Origin: Orobanche coerulescens | Taxonomy: Eukaryota > Streptophyta > Magnoliopsida > Lamiales > Orobanchaceae | Direction of reading: 5' to 3' | Assembly: GCA_033398695.1 (NCBI GenBank) | Contig: CM065815.1 | Location: 8,612,501-8,676,500 of the forward strand | DNA: 64,000 bases | Shown: one piece after another, positions 34,504 through 46,504 of the stretch | How the letters are laid out: each line of letters begins with the position of its first letter | Numbering within the stretch: the stretch's first letter is position 1 | Notes under the pieces: model-generated | Database searches by the model: none | What the model was told of the DNA's origin: nothing | What the model saw: only the letters and a program-made list of their open reading frames with translations | Position numbers and translations under genes: made by a program

Positions 34504-36930
34504 TATGAGTTTGCCTACGCTTCTTCAAGTTCACTCTCAATTATCCTCCTCTTGCTGCACGTTCAGTTACCAGGCCAGAAGGCAGCTTAATACCTGAATG
34601 AAAAGGAAAAAAAAAGGAAATACTTAATGTCGAAGAATGTCTTAAGCTCTTCAAACATGTTGCGAAATGCACATCAGACAGCAAAACACGAACTTAAATC
34701 AGTTATAAGAAAAAAAAAAATATAAATTTTTTATAATTCTGATACACCAAATGAAATGAAGAACCTCTAAGTTGGGACAGCTAAAAAAATGGAGAAAATG
34801 CAATAAGCTTTCGGGGGATATCAGAACCAGATCCTCCAATTTCAAAAGGCCTAAAACTAGTCTTTCGTCTTTCCTCATTTGAAAGTTGAAACGCTCGTGC
34901 CACCCTCAAACTCATATAATGTCACATGGTCATAGACCTGAGTTCATAATGTAATATGAACCTGATCAATATATAAATAGATATATAAATAGATAAATGA
35001 GTAAATGACATAAATTCCCCCGGTAATCCATCCACCCATACTTTTGTGTATTGCTTTCGGGTCCATATTGCACCACCGACTCGGGTACAGAATATAACAA
35101 CTCATAATTACACTCATGCACAATTTATAATCCGTTGTCCTGCATTGCAACCAATTGAGATCGTAAAATGGTTTTCAAAACCTATTTTTCTAATCTAATA
35201 TTATAATTAAAAACCTTTTTATCGGTTCCCTTTTATGGAGTGGACCCCCACTCTAGGGGTGGAACTCTACAATATAGATCCCCCAAGTATCTAAACACAG
35301 GCCACCCAAAAAAAAAAAAAATGGTTCATAAATTGTAGGAAATTTGATCGGAGATGTAAGACATGATGTTTGAATGAGAAAAGCTCAAATCTTCAAGAGG
35401 GTATTTTTCAACTGCAAATAAAATATGTTCGATCCACGCACGAGGCAACCCGGCCACCGGTCAGGCGGCCACCCCAAATTTTAAATTTTTTGGTCCCCTT
35501 CTAAAAATAATCGGTTAGGCCTCTCTTCGTCTATATGCCGGGTACGCCCCTCATGGGGGCTCCTGAGATTCTAGCGGCTCGACGCAAAAAATTAAAACGT
35601 GGTCTTTATGTCAAAATCATGTATTTTTTTTTGCAAATTTGGAAAATGGGGCTAAAACGCGAGTATAAAATCAGAAGTTTCGTTATTGAAAATTTTGGAA
35701 AATGTGGCCTCCCCGTTTCCCCCGGAGCCGGTGGCCTGAGACGGCTGCCTCACTTGGCTCCCCTCAGGACCGACCCTGACGCCTGGTGATAACATTTTTG
35801 TTCTATGAATAACTCAAATGATGATATTTAATACACATTATAGCAACAAATTTCGGGCATGCATACGGATCATCTATCTATCCAATTCTACTTGTGAAGA
35901 ATCAAACAAATCTACCATGAAAATAACTCACAAAGCTGATAAGTGATAAAAGGCATGCAACCTCCAAAATAGTACTATTTTTTCACACTAGTTTACCAGC
36001 ACTGATGCATAATATAATTAATAGGAATTGAACAAGGAAAAGTAAGAGTCAGATAAAAGGGGACAAAAATACCAGAAAACATAGAACTGCAGCCAGAAAC
36101 TATTAGGTTGCCACATAAAACATTTGAATCAAGATTGTAATAACTTAAAGGGAACAAAATAATAGCCATGATAATAATAATAATAAATATGGAGTACTAA
36201 CAAAGAAAATAAATAAAGGAAATAACAGGCAAAGAAATAAAAAAATCTGGTATATAATTTTATATTAGTAATTCAGAGAGGATTTCTAATCATTTTCTTT
36301 TATTACCTGAAATTTGTTACAACATGCAGCTCAATATACTTTCTCAAGAGGCCGAGGGGGGGAAATGCTCTCTACAAAAAGGGTAAATTATCCAGAAAAA
36401 ACTCTGGCGAAACCCAGATAAAAAGAAATCAAGATTGTAAAAATTTATGGACAAAAAGAGGGGAACAAGAAAGAACTGAGAAATTTGAAGATGACCCCAC
36501 AATTTTATTTTTATTTTATTATTTCCTCCAAAAAAGTGGGTATTTACAAAAAAAAAAAAAAAAAAAAGAGGTGGGTGGGGATACATACAAAAGAATAAAC
36601 AAGGAAGGAGAAGAAAAATAGTGAATCCTTATCGCTCCGGTGGGAGAGTATCCAATTCCGAACCGACCAAAAAGAAAGAGATCCAGAGGTGAAAAAATCA
36701 ACAACCCACTTATTAAAATGGAGCCCAAAAAGTATGTTGTGGGGCAGCCATTAAAGACTGCGACACAGATAAGAACAAAAGGAAACGAAATGAAAGGTTG
36801 GAAAGTGTGTGTAATAGTGTCTGCGCTCGCGCGCGCGCTTTTCAGGGAGAGGATCGACGGTGCTGATGTGAAATTGAGTGATGAGAGAGAAAGAGTAGTG
36901 TGTGTATGTGTGTAAAAATATTTATTTTGG
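34504..36930 (-). promoter_or_regulatory. upstream region of the TRM gene (5' UTR, introns, promoter)
   Basis: A leader exon part runs from an acceptor-like TTCATTCAG at about 34595 to the ATG at 34503. Further upstream, 36320-36900 is pyrimidine-rich in gene sense with (GCGC) and CT tracts, as is usual in plant 5' UTRs. The AT-rich AAATAAATATTTTT near 36915-36928 could be the TATA region. Exact leader exons cannot be fixed by eye. 34600-36300 also contains repeat debris. Confidence 0.4.
35430..35792 (-). mobile_element. hAT-like element fragment
   Basis: The right end CAGGACCGACCCTGACGC resembles the CAGGGCCGGCCCTG terminus of plant hAT elements. Subterminal GGTGGCCTGAGACGGCTGCC and left-side CACCGGTCAGGCGGCC are inversely related. 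Reading frames across it have no domain. Confidence 0.4.
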
Positions 36931-37230
36931 ATTTCTCGAACCTAAAAAAATACTCTGGTCCCACCAAAAAGCTTACGTATGTATATTTTTTTATTTTAAA
37001 TAATAATTGGTGTAAATGATAATAATAAATTTACGAGAGATATTAAAAATTAATAAGTATTGATGGCAAGTGTATGATGTAGATTAAAAAACAGAAGGTA
37101 TTGTTGGATTTGATTATATAAATGTAACAAATATAAAATTTCCAAATGGACAATAAAACAAATAAGTATAAATTTTTGAGCAGAACGAAAATAGTATTAA
37201 ACATTAACTCAAATCAGAAAAATTAAAAAT

Positions 37231-39787
37231 TGTTTCGGGAGAAAGTAAGAAAACTGTAAATACGAGTCAATCAATTGTATTCATAACACTAATAGAGGGG
37301 GCTTTTATATAGGCATTACAATGAGAGTCCTTCCATACATAGGATTTCTAGATAAGATAAGACATCTAATATGATCTTACTACCTCTAAAATGATCTAGA
37401 ACTTTCGATCTATGTATCTTCCTATAACCAGTATTAGGCAAGACACCAATAAGGGAAAAGCACTAATACTATCATGATGCATAAGATGTTGCCGAGGTAA
37501 AAAACATTTTCAAGTCAAACAAAACCGCGTGGGAAAAACAAAGACTTGTGAGGAAAAATAGCACAATGCACCAAGTACAAATGCCAGAATCATGTGAAGT
37601 ACACTCCCCCTGAGGTATACACAACAACTCATTGCAATGGGCTATCACTAGTTGAGCTCGGCTAATCGACGCATGCCGATACTCCTCACATGTTTCTCAA
37701 ATGTAGATTTTGGCAGAGACTTAGTGAACAAGTTTGTGATATTCTCATCGAAACTCACTTGTTTCACTTCGATATTCATCAATTTTTGTTGTTGCTGATG
37801 GTAGAAGAACTTCGGCGAGATATGCTTGGTATTGTCACCCTTAATGAAACCTAACTTCATCTGCTCAATACATGCCGCACTGTCCTCAAAGATGCAAGTA
37901 GGGGTCGATGTAGTGGACTTTAATCCACAAGTTCCTCGTATATGGTATATGACTGACCGAAGCCAAATGCACTCCCTTACAGATTCGTGCAATACATGCA
38001 TGGTTTGGGGAAGTAGCAACCAGAGTCTGCTTGGTAGATCGCCAAGATATTGCCGTATTCCCAGTGGTGAACACATAACCAGTTTGGGAACGTCCTTTAT
38101 GCGGGTCAGAGAGATAACTGACATCAGCAAATCCAACTAACATATTGTTAGGATTCTCTGCATAGGGGGTAAGCTTCATTGCATTAGCACTTATGGTAGT
38201 CAAGATGCCATGCTTAGCTGCAATATCAGAGGAAGATCGACGGTCGGTGTGCATCGTCTTAACCTCAACAATTCATTTCAGAATATCGCTCTCTCTTGCA
38301 TAGGGAAAGAACAATCCAATATCACTGGAGCTTTTCGAGTATCGAAAGATGTGTCTTACTCCATTCTAATGTCTTATCGTGGGAGCGGAGCTAAATCTCG
38401 CTAACAGATTTACAGAGAATGCGATGTCTGGGCGAGTACATTGAACCAGATACAACAATGCACTGATTGCACTAAGGTACGATGTTTCTGCTCCAAGGAC
38501 CTCTTCATCCTCCTCTTTAGGACAAAACGGATCCTTGTCCATTTCCAGACTTCGCCCAACCATGGGGGTAGCAAGAGGATGTGCCTTGTCCATGCTAAAT
38601 CGCCTGAGAATCTTATGGACACAGACAGATTGATGAATGAGTATACCATCATCTCGATGTTCTAGCTCTAAGCCCAAGCAGAATCGAGTTCTCCCCAGGT
38701 CTTTTATCTCAAATATGGACTTAAGGTAGCGGCCTGTTTCATCGACCTCATCTATGGTACGATAACATTCATGTCATCTACATAGACGGCTACAATCACG
38801 AATCTTGTACGTGTTCTTTCCATGAAAATACATGGATAGATATCACTGTTCTTGTATCCATTCCCAATCAAGTATTTACGTAGGCGGTTGTACCACATCC
38901 TTCCGGATTCCTTCAACCCACACAGTGAACGACGTAATTTTACAGCGTAAGCGCTCCGTGGCTCAAAGCTACTTGATTTGGGCAATAAAATCCCTTTTGG
39001 GACTTTCATATAAATATCCGTATAGATCCCCATAAAGATACGATGTAACCACATCCATAAGCTGCATATTTAGTTTTTCAGACACTACCAAACTGACTAA
39101 GTAGCGGAAAGTGATGTTGTCTATAATGGGAGAATACGTCTCCTCGTAATCAATGCCAGGGCGCTCCGAGAAGCCTTCAGCAACTAGTCTCGCTTTGTAA
39201 CGCATGACCTCATTCTTATCATTGCGTTTACGAACAAAGACCCACTTTGTCCAACTGATTTTACGCCCACGGGTACTGACTCGATACGGCCAAATACCTC
39301 ACGTTTAGCCATTGAGTCTAGTTCAGCTTGTATTGCATCTTTCCATTTCAGCCAATCAGCTCGTCGTTGACATTCAGCAACCGAGCGCGGCTCAACATCG
39401 TCGTCTTCAATAATGTCTTGAGACGGAGTATACAAAAGCATCATCGACTAGTGTGGACGACCTGTCCAATAATACGTATTCACTCATACATTGCATTGAG
39501 ATTTCTTTATTCTCCGACATCAACAAAGTTTCCAACGCGTCCGTCGATCGTTTTATTGATTCGGGGACATATCCGTAGTCAGAGAGAATCTCGTGTGACG
39601 GAATCACTGTGTCGATAATGAGAGGATTTTGTGCCTCCATTCCTATTATCTTTTGAGGTTCAGTATCTTTTCTACCCACTGGCCTCCCCCTTTTTTGAGC
39701 AGCGATAAGAGCAGCCGAAGCAGCCATCCCACCACTCAGGTCGATGCCGGGGGCATCATTCCTTTGGGAGGCTGAACTTTGCTTTAT
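37231..39787 (-). pseudogene. second copia copy (copia-2), 3' LTR and pol part
   Basis: A relative of copia-1 in the same orientation. A 3' LTR remnant begins TGTTTCGGGAG at 37231 and ends near 37459. Its last bases and the polypurine tract are deleted. Pol follows to 39787: RNase H (37648-38254), reverse transcriptase (38366-39205) and the region before it (39184-39780). Many frameshifts and stops are present, and the YVDDM box is still readable near 38780. The element is cut at 39787 by element E and resumes at 47652. Confidence 0.9.
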
Positions 39788-40825
39788 TGTTGGAACATTT
39801 TGTTCCATACATAAATTAAAAGTGTTTTGATGATTAATGTTGATAAGCAAAACAAAACAACAAAGAGACGAAGCAAGCATCGAAGGAAAGGAAGTGCAAA
39901 ATGCTGAAGAAAAACAAAGCTAACGTACGTAACAGGAACATGTTAACGTACGTAATATGACGAAGCTAACGTACGTAATGTATGAGAGATAACGTACGTA
40001 ACTCAGTTCAAACAAGTGAACGTTGGAGGAGTCAAAGTCAGAAAAGCATGCAACGGATATATGACGTCATCAGTGATGTAATGTTAACGTACGTAACGAA
40101 GTCTATGCTAGCGTACGTAACCCAAAATGACGAAACTCCCTGGACTGATTTGTGAAGATGCTAACGTACGTAACCAGCCATGGTTAACGTACGTAATGAG
40201 GCTTACGTACGTAATGGAGAGCATATAACGTACGTAATGAGCGATCGGCAACAATGACTAGTTTGATGATGGAGCCTATAAATACCATCCCTATGGTATT
40301 GTTTGAGTACAACAACCTTGAGCAAATAGTCTATTCTTGTGATATTATTACACACATTCTTGTTGTTGATATTGAGCTTAATTATAAGTGTTTGAGTGAG
40401 AGTTCACGAAAACATACACGAGTGGTAAAAGAAAAGATACGATTGGATTCAATGTTATTAGGATCAAGGATCCGGCATTATTAGAATTGCAATCGCTATC
40501 TTCGTGAGGTTTATCTAGTACCCATAGAAAGCTTGAGAGGTTGATTCCTTGTCCTACGAAAAGGAAAACGGTTTAACTTGGACCGACACAAAGACAAGTG
40601 CGAGTGGTTTATCACGGACCAATAGAAGACGTGATTGTAAACGGTTATACCTCGACCGATAGAAGAGAGGCGTAGAGGTTGCTATCTTTAACCTATTGAA
40701 AAAGATAAAGAGAGGACGTAGGCTCGATTATAGCCGAACCTCTATAAATCCTCGTGTCCTTTATTTTCCGCACTTTTTATTTGCGCTTCCGCAAACGGCG
40801 CAAATATCCGATCCCGTACCCATCA
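39788..40825 (+). repeat. 5' LTR of element E
   Basis: TGTTGGAACATTTTG to CGTACCCATCA, 1038 bp. A palindrome array at 39919-40236 is followed by a TATA box CTATAAATACC at 40276-40286. Further on is the R-U5 motif GAGGACGTAGGC, shared with other SIRE-like LTRs. Confidence 0.92.
39919..40236. repeat. U3 palindrome array, unit TTACGTACGTAA-type (element E)
   Basis: Ten copies of (T)AACGTACGTAA or a one-base variant, at about 39921, 39943, 39967, 39990, 40084, 40110, 40161, 40183, 40204 and 40226. Spacing is irregular. The units are separated by unrelated sequence, so this is not a simple tandem repeat. The last copy is about 40 bp upstream of the TATA box. The core CGTAC is the known core of SBP/SPL factor sites. 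Confidence 0.9.
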
Positions 40826-40826
40826 A

Positions 40827-40839
40827 TTGGTATCGGAGC
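40827..40839 (+). other. primer-binding site of element E
   Basis: TTGGTATCGGAGC follows the LTR by one base, the tRNA-iMet type. Confidence 0.85.
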
Positions 40840-40883
40840 GGTAGTCCAATACGCGGCTTAACATCCGAGGAGAAAAAGATCCA

Positions 40884-42422
40884 ATGGCGTTTCAATTTGC
40901 TCCTGTCGAAGGCCTTGCCCTCAACCGACCACCATTCTTTGATGGCTCAAATTACTTGACATGGAAGAAAAAGATGTCAATCTTTATTCGTGCCTACGAC
41001 ATAGAGATTTGGAAGATTATTTGTCTCGGCCCGAAAGTTCCTATCAAATCCGACGGTACGCTCAAATCTTTTGAAGAATACGACGATGCCGATTGGAAAA
41101 ATGACCATCTAAATTGTAAGGCCACCCAACTTTTATTTTGTGCCTTAAATCCCGAAGAGGTCAATCGAATCTCGTCATGTGAAAGTGCGAAAGAAATATG
41201 GAAAATTCTCGAAATCACACACGAAGGGACAACTCAAGTCAAAGAGACGAAAATCAATATGCTTCTCCATGACTACGAGTTATTCATGATGAAGGGTGAC
41301 GAGTCCATCACCAATATGCTCGACCGATTCTCGGTCATCACCAATGGACTTGCTTCGTTCGGAAAACCATTATCTAGTAGTGAAAAAGTTAAGAAAATTT
41401 TACGATCACTACCTAGCGAATGGGACGGCACCGTGACCGCGATTATGGAATCTAAAGATCTCAACACGCTTGATTTTAGCGCCCTAGTTGGTTCGCTAAT
41501 TAATTATAAGATCGTGTTAAAATCACGAAGTGTCAAGCCAAAACTGAAGGAACGATCGTTAGCCATGAAGGCTAAGATGTCGAAAAAGAAAGAAGAAATC
41601 CCGGTGGAGGAAAGCGACGAAGAAGCGGCATATTATGCCAAGAATATTAATAAATTCCAAAATTTATTAAACCGGAGGAAGAAGGATATCTCGAGCGAAA
41701 CGAAGAAGTTCGACAACTCTTGTCGACAATGTGGAAAACCAGGCCACTTCGCTAAGCATTGCCATGTCAAACCCAAGAAGGAGGTTCTCGTAGCAACATG
41801 GAGCGATGAAGACGAAGACGATGATTTCATCAATCAAAATAATCTCGCTCTCATGGCCCGAAGTTCGTTCGACGACAGCGACGTCGAAAGCCAAGTAAGT
41901 ACATCCTCCCGTGATGAACTTTTTGATGCATTTGAATTATTGCATACGGATTTTCAAAACGCTTTATCCGAAATAAAATCCCTTAAGTCTAAAATTAAAT
42001 CTTTGGAAATTGAAAATTCCAAAATTATTGAAAAGGGAAAATTTGTTGAAATCGATCATTCAAAGTGTATTGAAAATAAAAATATTTTGAAGAATGATCT
42101 CGCTATAATCCAAACCGAGCTTAAATCTTTAACAAAGAAATTCTCGTATGGAACGAAATTTGAACAAATGCTTGGTGTTCAAAAGTTTAGTTTGAATAAA
42201 GAGGGGTTAGGATTCAAAACTCGCTCGAAAATTGAATCCGTTAATTTTAAGATACCCCATTGCGAAAAGTGTTTAAAAATCGGGCATCATATATCAAGTT
42301 GCAAAAGCCCGAGATGGACGATAAAAATTAAGAAAATTTGGGTTCCTAAAGGAACAATCGTTTCAAATATCGTCTACGTTTCTAAACAACAACCAACTAT
42401 AGGTTGGGTCCCCAAAAATTGA
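40884..42422 (+). CDS. copia gag protein of element E, 512 residues
   Basis: An intact frame from ATG 40884 (MAFQFAPVEGLALNRPP) to TGA. The N-terminal half is a copia gag (UBN2-type) domain: FFDGSNYLTWKKKMSIFI, AKEIWKILEITHEGT, MLDRFSVITNGLASFG, ILRSLPSEWDGTVTAI. A zinc knuckle CRQCGKPGHFAKHC lies near residue 280. A coiled-coil-like Lys/Glu/Ile-rich region follows (IKSLKSKIKSLEIENSKI), then a second C-X2-C-X4-H-X4-C (CEKCLKIGHHISSC) near residue 465. It would form the particle shell and bind element RNA. Pol does not follow, as it does in autonomous relatives. Confidence 0.92.
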   Translation: MAFQFAPVEGLALNRPPFFDGSNYLTWKKKMSIFIRAYDIEIWKIICLGPKVPIKSDGTLKSFEEYDDADWKNDHLNCKATQLLFCALNPEEVNRISSCESAKEIWKILEITHEGTTQVKETKINMLLHDYELFMMKGDESITNMLDRFSVITNGLASFGKPLSSSEKVKKILRSLPSEWDGTVTAIMESKDLNTLDFSALVGSLINYKIVLKSRSVKPKLKERSLAMKAKMSKKKEEIPVEESDEEAAYYAKNINKFQNLLNRRKKDISSETKKFDNSCRQCGKPGHFAKHCHVKPKKEVLVATWSDEDEDDDFINQNNLALMARSSFDDSDVESQVSTSSRDELFDAFELLHTDFQNALSEIKSLKSKIKSLEIENSKIIEKGKFVEIDHSKCIENKNILKNDLAIIQTELKSLTKKFSYGTKFEQMLGVQKFSLNKEGLGFKTRSKIESVNFKIPHCEKCLKIGHHISSCKSPRWTIKIKKIWVPKGTIVSNIVYVSKQQPTIGWVPKN

Positions 42423-42903
42423 TTTTTGATACTTTACTCAGGGGGAGTATTTTTTAGGGCAGATATTATTCTCAGGGGGAGTTTTTACCCTTTATGCAAT
42501 TATTCATAAATTGTATCATGCATATTTTATATTTTGGTATTATTTTCAATTGATATTTTATCCACTTTTTGATGAAAACAAAAAGGGGGAGAGAATGGAG
42601 AAGGAGAAAAAGAAGTCGAAAATGGGATTAACCCTAAAAGGGGGAGAAAATCGAAAAATGAAAAGGAGAAGTCGAAAATGACAGAAAAAGAAAAATGCGG
42701 AGACGTCGAAAAGACGATGAAAAATTTGAAAATGAGAAAAGAAAAGGAGAAAAGAAATAAGGAGTCGAAAAATAAATGGGAGAAGAACTAACGAAACGGA
42801 CAAAGTCGAAAACTTTGGTCTATAAAGATATACATATATTTGTATTTTGCAGGTAAATCCCATTGGCGTATTGTTGTTTTGTAATCATCAAAAAGGGGGA
42901 GAT
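42423..42903 (+). other. element E 3' untranslated region with repeated polypurine tracts
   Basis: Contains five copies of a GGGGGAG tract: near 42442, 42476, 42586, 42640 and 42896. The last (AAAAAGGGGGAGAT) directly precedes the 3' LTR and is the expected plus-strand primer. The stretch 42570-42800 is almost pure purine with AGTCGAAAA units. Confidence 0.8.
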
Positions 42904-43350
42904 TGTTGGAATATTTTGTTCCATACATAAATTAAAAGTGTTTTGATGATTAATGTTGATAAGCAAAACAAAACAACAAAGAGACGAAGCAAGCATCGAA
43001 GGAAACGAAGTGCAAAATGCTGAAGAAAAACAAAGCTAACGTACGTAACAGGAACATGTTAACGTACGTAATATGATGAAGCTAACGTACGTAATGTATG
43101 AGAGATAACGTACGTAACTCAGTTCAAACAAGTGAACGTTGGAGAAGTCAAAGTCAGAAAAGCATGCAACGGATATATGACGTCATCAGTGATGTAATGT
43201 TAACGTACGTAACGAAGTCTATGCTAGCGTACGTAACCCAAAATGACGAAACTCCCTGGACTGATTTGTGAATATGCTAACGTACGTAACCAGCCATGGT
43301 TAACGTACGTAATGAGGCTTGCGTACGTAATGGAGAGCATATAACGTACG
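42904..43350 (+). repeat. 3' LTR of element E, left part
   Basis: Starts TGTTGGAATATTTTG and matches 39788-40232 almost exactly, including the palindrome array from about 43036. It is interrupted by element F after ATAACGTACG and resumes at 47059. Confidence 0.92.
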
Positions 43351-44924
43351 TGTTCGCTATATTTTTAAACAATCCGCAAGTGTACGGAGTAAATGTAGAA
43401 AGCGGCGAGCAAGGTCGTATTCCACAGAGACTATATATTTTTATTGTGTTGAGTATTAGATTATAGTGTTCTCGACTTTATCTAGACGATCGAAAGGTAA
43501 AGTGGACGATTAGTGAAATAACATACAATAATCACAATAAATTAAAACGATTGAAAATATCCGAATGGAAGCGAATTGCAAGAGTTTAGAAAGGTAGATT
43601 CCAAGGCTAGGTTTCCGTTGATTACTAAATTTAGTCGGGATTGGTTTCAAAAGGTTCTAAGTGCGTTTCTAAAACGACGATCACAATAATATTCTAAAGT
43701 CCCTCTCGAGATGCATTAAAACGTAGATTAAACAACTTATAACAACGTCTCCGTTTACTATAAATTATCTAACTCCAAAATGTTCATAAGATTTAGATAT
43801 CATCATAGTTCATCACCGATTTCTCAATCTCGTAATTTACTACGTCAAATACTCGAAACCTATTAATTCCCTCTTCTCTCGAATTATGAGCAATTAAGTT
43901 TAACATGTAAAAACATTGATCAAGTATCTAAACATGAATCAAACCAAGTATTTGATAAAGAAATCACACTAGATAAATATAATTATCAATCCCTCAAAAT
44001 CATAGTAAATCAACGTACTCCCATGCCCGGAATCTAAAGAGTTTAGCCGGACATGGAATTGAAAGGAAGATAGATAATCATCATGTTCATGCTAATAAAA
44101 ACAACAAAATGAATAAAAGATAGGAAGAAGATAAAACTCGTGGTGTGTCTTGATCGATCCCGGTTGAAACCTTCAAATGTTATTGAAGTATTCTTCAAGA
44201 ATTTCTTCAAAACCTCCTCTTTTTGGAATCAAAGTCTCTTGATCTTTTGTTATTTTCTCTCTCTAATCTCTCAATCTTCAGCATATCTCTCAAGTCTTGC
44301 CCAATACCTCTTTTTATAAAGCTTAAAAAACCACTTTTTCATGTTCAAATCTTCAAAAATGTCAAAAAGTGATTTTTCCACCGAAAAGTGACACGGCCGT
44401 GTCAAATGACACGCCCGTGTCATACATCCCCGTAAAATGCAAAAACTTGCCGACAAGACCGGTCGTGTCATTTGACACGGCCCGTGTCATCTTGTCCCGT
44501 AAAATGCAAAACTTTCGAATCGTGAAGTCGTGGTCTAGAAGCCATATCTCCTCAATACACCTCGGAATTTAGCGTATGATATACCGCGAAGCTGATTTCA
44601 TGAGGAATCCATATATATATAGAACACATCCTTATTCGAAGTAATGAATCTGGAGATTAGAAAATACGACAGGTAGTGCTTCAATCTTCATCGTTTTAGG
44701 CCTCGTTCTCTCGTTTCTGCATTGCTTGATATGTATTTGGGGATTGAGACTTCGGTCTTGCTTGATAATGTCCTTAAAACACCTATAAATTCAAATAAAA
44801 TATACCCAAGCGTGATCGAGTCCAACAAACACAATATGAGTACAAACGACACAATTCTACACATTTTAGGATCTTAAAATCCGGAAAAACCTTATAAAAA
44901 TATGTGTAAAAATGAGTGTTATCA
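43351..44924 (-). repeat. 3' LTR of element F
   Basis: 1574 bp, TGTTCGCTATATTTTT to GAGTGTTATCA on the plus strand. A TATA-like CTTTATAAAAAG (minus strand, about 44311-44322) lies about 70 bp downstream, in element sense, of the palindrome array at 44388-44491. Confidence 0.85.
44388..44491. repeat. U3 palindrome array, unit TGACACGGCCGTGTCA (element F)
   Basis: The perfect 16 bp palindrome TGACACGGCCGTGTCA is at 44389-44404. It is followed by three near copies (GACACGCCCGTGTC, CCGGTCGTGTC, GACACGGCCCGTGTC) joined by TCAAATGA or TCATTTGA. The partial second LTR has the same array at 46512-46612. Confidence 0.85.
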
Positions 44925-46504
44925 AAATCCCCCAAACTTGAACGTTGATCGTCCCGAGCAATGCACTTTAAAATAACCACTCTTAAGGGAACTCGTCCCT
45001 CAACATACCTCAAAGGATCATTTTGAAAATTCATCAATACGCCTCAAGAAATAAATAAGTCGAGTTCTATAAAGTATTCAAATCTCGGGGGTTCTTCCTT
45101 AACATCATAGCTAATACTTGAATAATACGAACCTCGCCGGTCAAGTGTATTCCCTCACTCTCAAAGTGTATAATGGCATAAGTGACGCTCAAAACTCATT
45201 CAATGAAATAAGAATCCCCATAGGCTTGCCAATCGTCTACATCTCTACCACTAGTTGTGCATGCAAATTTGGTGAATCAAAAAGGACTTTATCGGTTGTA
45301 ATGTAGGCTTTTTGGTCGGGGTAGGATAAGTATGGCTTAAAGTGACTTGACTTGAGCAAATTAGAACATTATCTCAATAATCACTTCGCTCAATTAGAAG
45401 CTCAATAATCCCTTAGAATTTGTTTCCTTCAACCCCTTGATTTTAATATCATCGCACTAAGCACTTTTGAAAGTGAGAATCACAACCTTATTCCTCCTTA
45501 TTGCTCCATACATCTCGTTTCTTTTGTGTCCACGATTTTTTTTTATGTTTTCATGTGGTGGACAACATCATCATTAAATCACACCAATCTTCCTTCAAAT
45601 TTATTTTGATAAATCATTGCATTTTGAACCAACAATCTTTCCCATCGCCTCCACATATCTTTTCATTCTTTTGCCAATTTATTCTAAGTAGCTCAAGTAT
45701 AGGGACAAAAGTTTATAATGGAACGGAAAGCTCATAATGTGGCTAACAAGAAATATGCTTTAAGCTCAAATGGGCTAACTAGGGAAATAAATTTTTCGGG
45801 TTGGCCAAAAGGTTTGAAGGGTTGTCAATAAAAATCGCCTAAAATCACTTTCACTAATTTGCGCGCACACTTGTAGTTTCGAATAAGATACCAGGGCAAG
45901 TTCTAGAGTCTTAAAACATGAATGGTACACTCGACAATGAAACTTGCATATTTAACGATGCATGAAGGCTCAAAAGCTCACAAGCTAGATTTGTTCATAT
46001 TTCCAAGAGATTAAACTGTTTATTCAATTTCACACCCTTTTGATTATTCTACAATTTTTTCCTCTTCAAATTATCCTCGATTTGCATATCAAAATAACAA
46101 AATAAATCCCGAGGTATCCAAGACAAGAGTTCATTCTTTCGAGTTTCATCCAAGTACATGATACTCAAAACACACCAAGTTCAAAAACAACAATCCACAC
46201 CAAAATCCAAGCAAATCTTCACACTAAAATTCGAAAAAAATAGAAACAAACAAATAATAAAATAAACAAACAAAACAAGGTGTCAAAAAAATTAAACGAA
46301 CAATATAAGTATATCTTGACCCAATATCTCCCCCCAAACTTGAATTAAAGAATGTACACACGAAGGGGGTATACTATTTAAGCAATAAAAACTTTGGGTC
46401 AAGAAATACTTACAACCGGTCATATTGATTGGGCGAAGGGAAGTGGCCTTGTTGGACATGCCACGTGTCACACCTGCTCAGATTTGCCAAAAATCGTCTG
46501 CCCA
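44925..46504 (-). other. element F internal 3' region, non-coding
   Basis: Begins after the LTR with the polypurine tract (plus strand AAATCCCCCAAACTTGAACG). About 1.6 kb without domains follows. A second CCCCCCAAACTTGAATT motif occurs near 46330, which may be another polypurine-like tract. The junction with the truncated right LTR is near 46500 and is the deletion point. Confidence 0.6.

Noticed and set aside
36344..36915. several frames of 69-91 residues upstream of the TRM gene
   Set aside because: They lie in the low-complexity 5' leader/promoter region, on both strands, with no domain.
39919..40240. regularly repeated short motif considered as CRISPR or satellite
   Set aside because: Spacing is irregular, the units are 12 bp palindromes inside an LTR, and the same array recurs in the other LTR.
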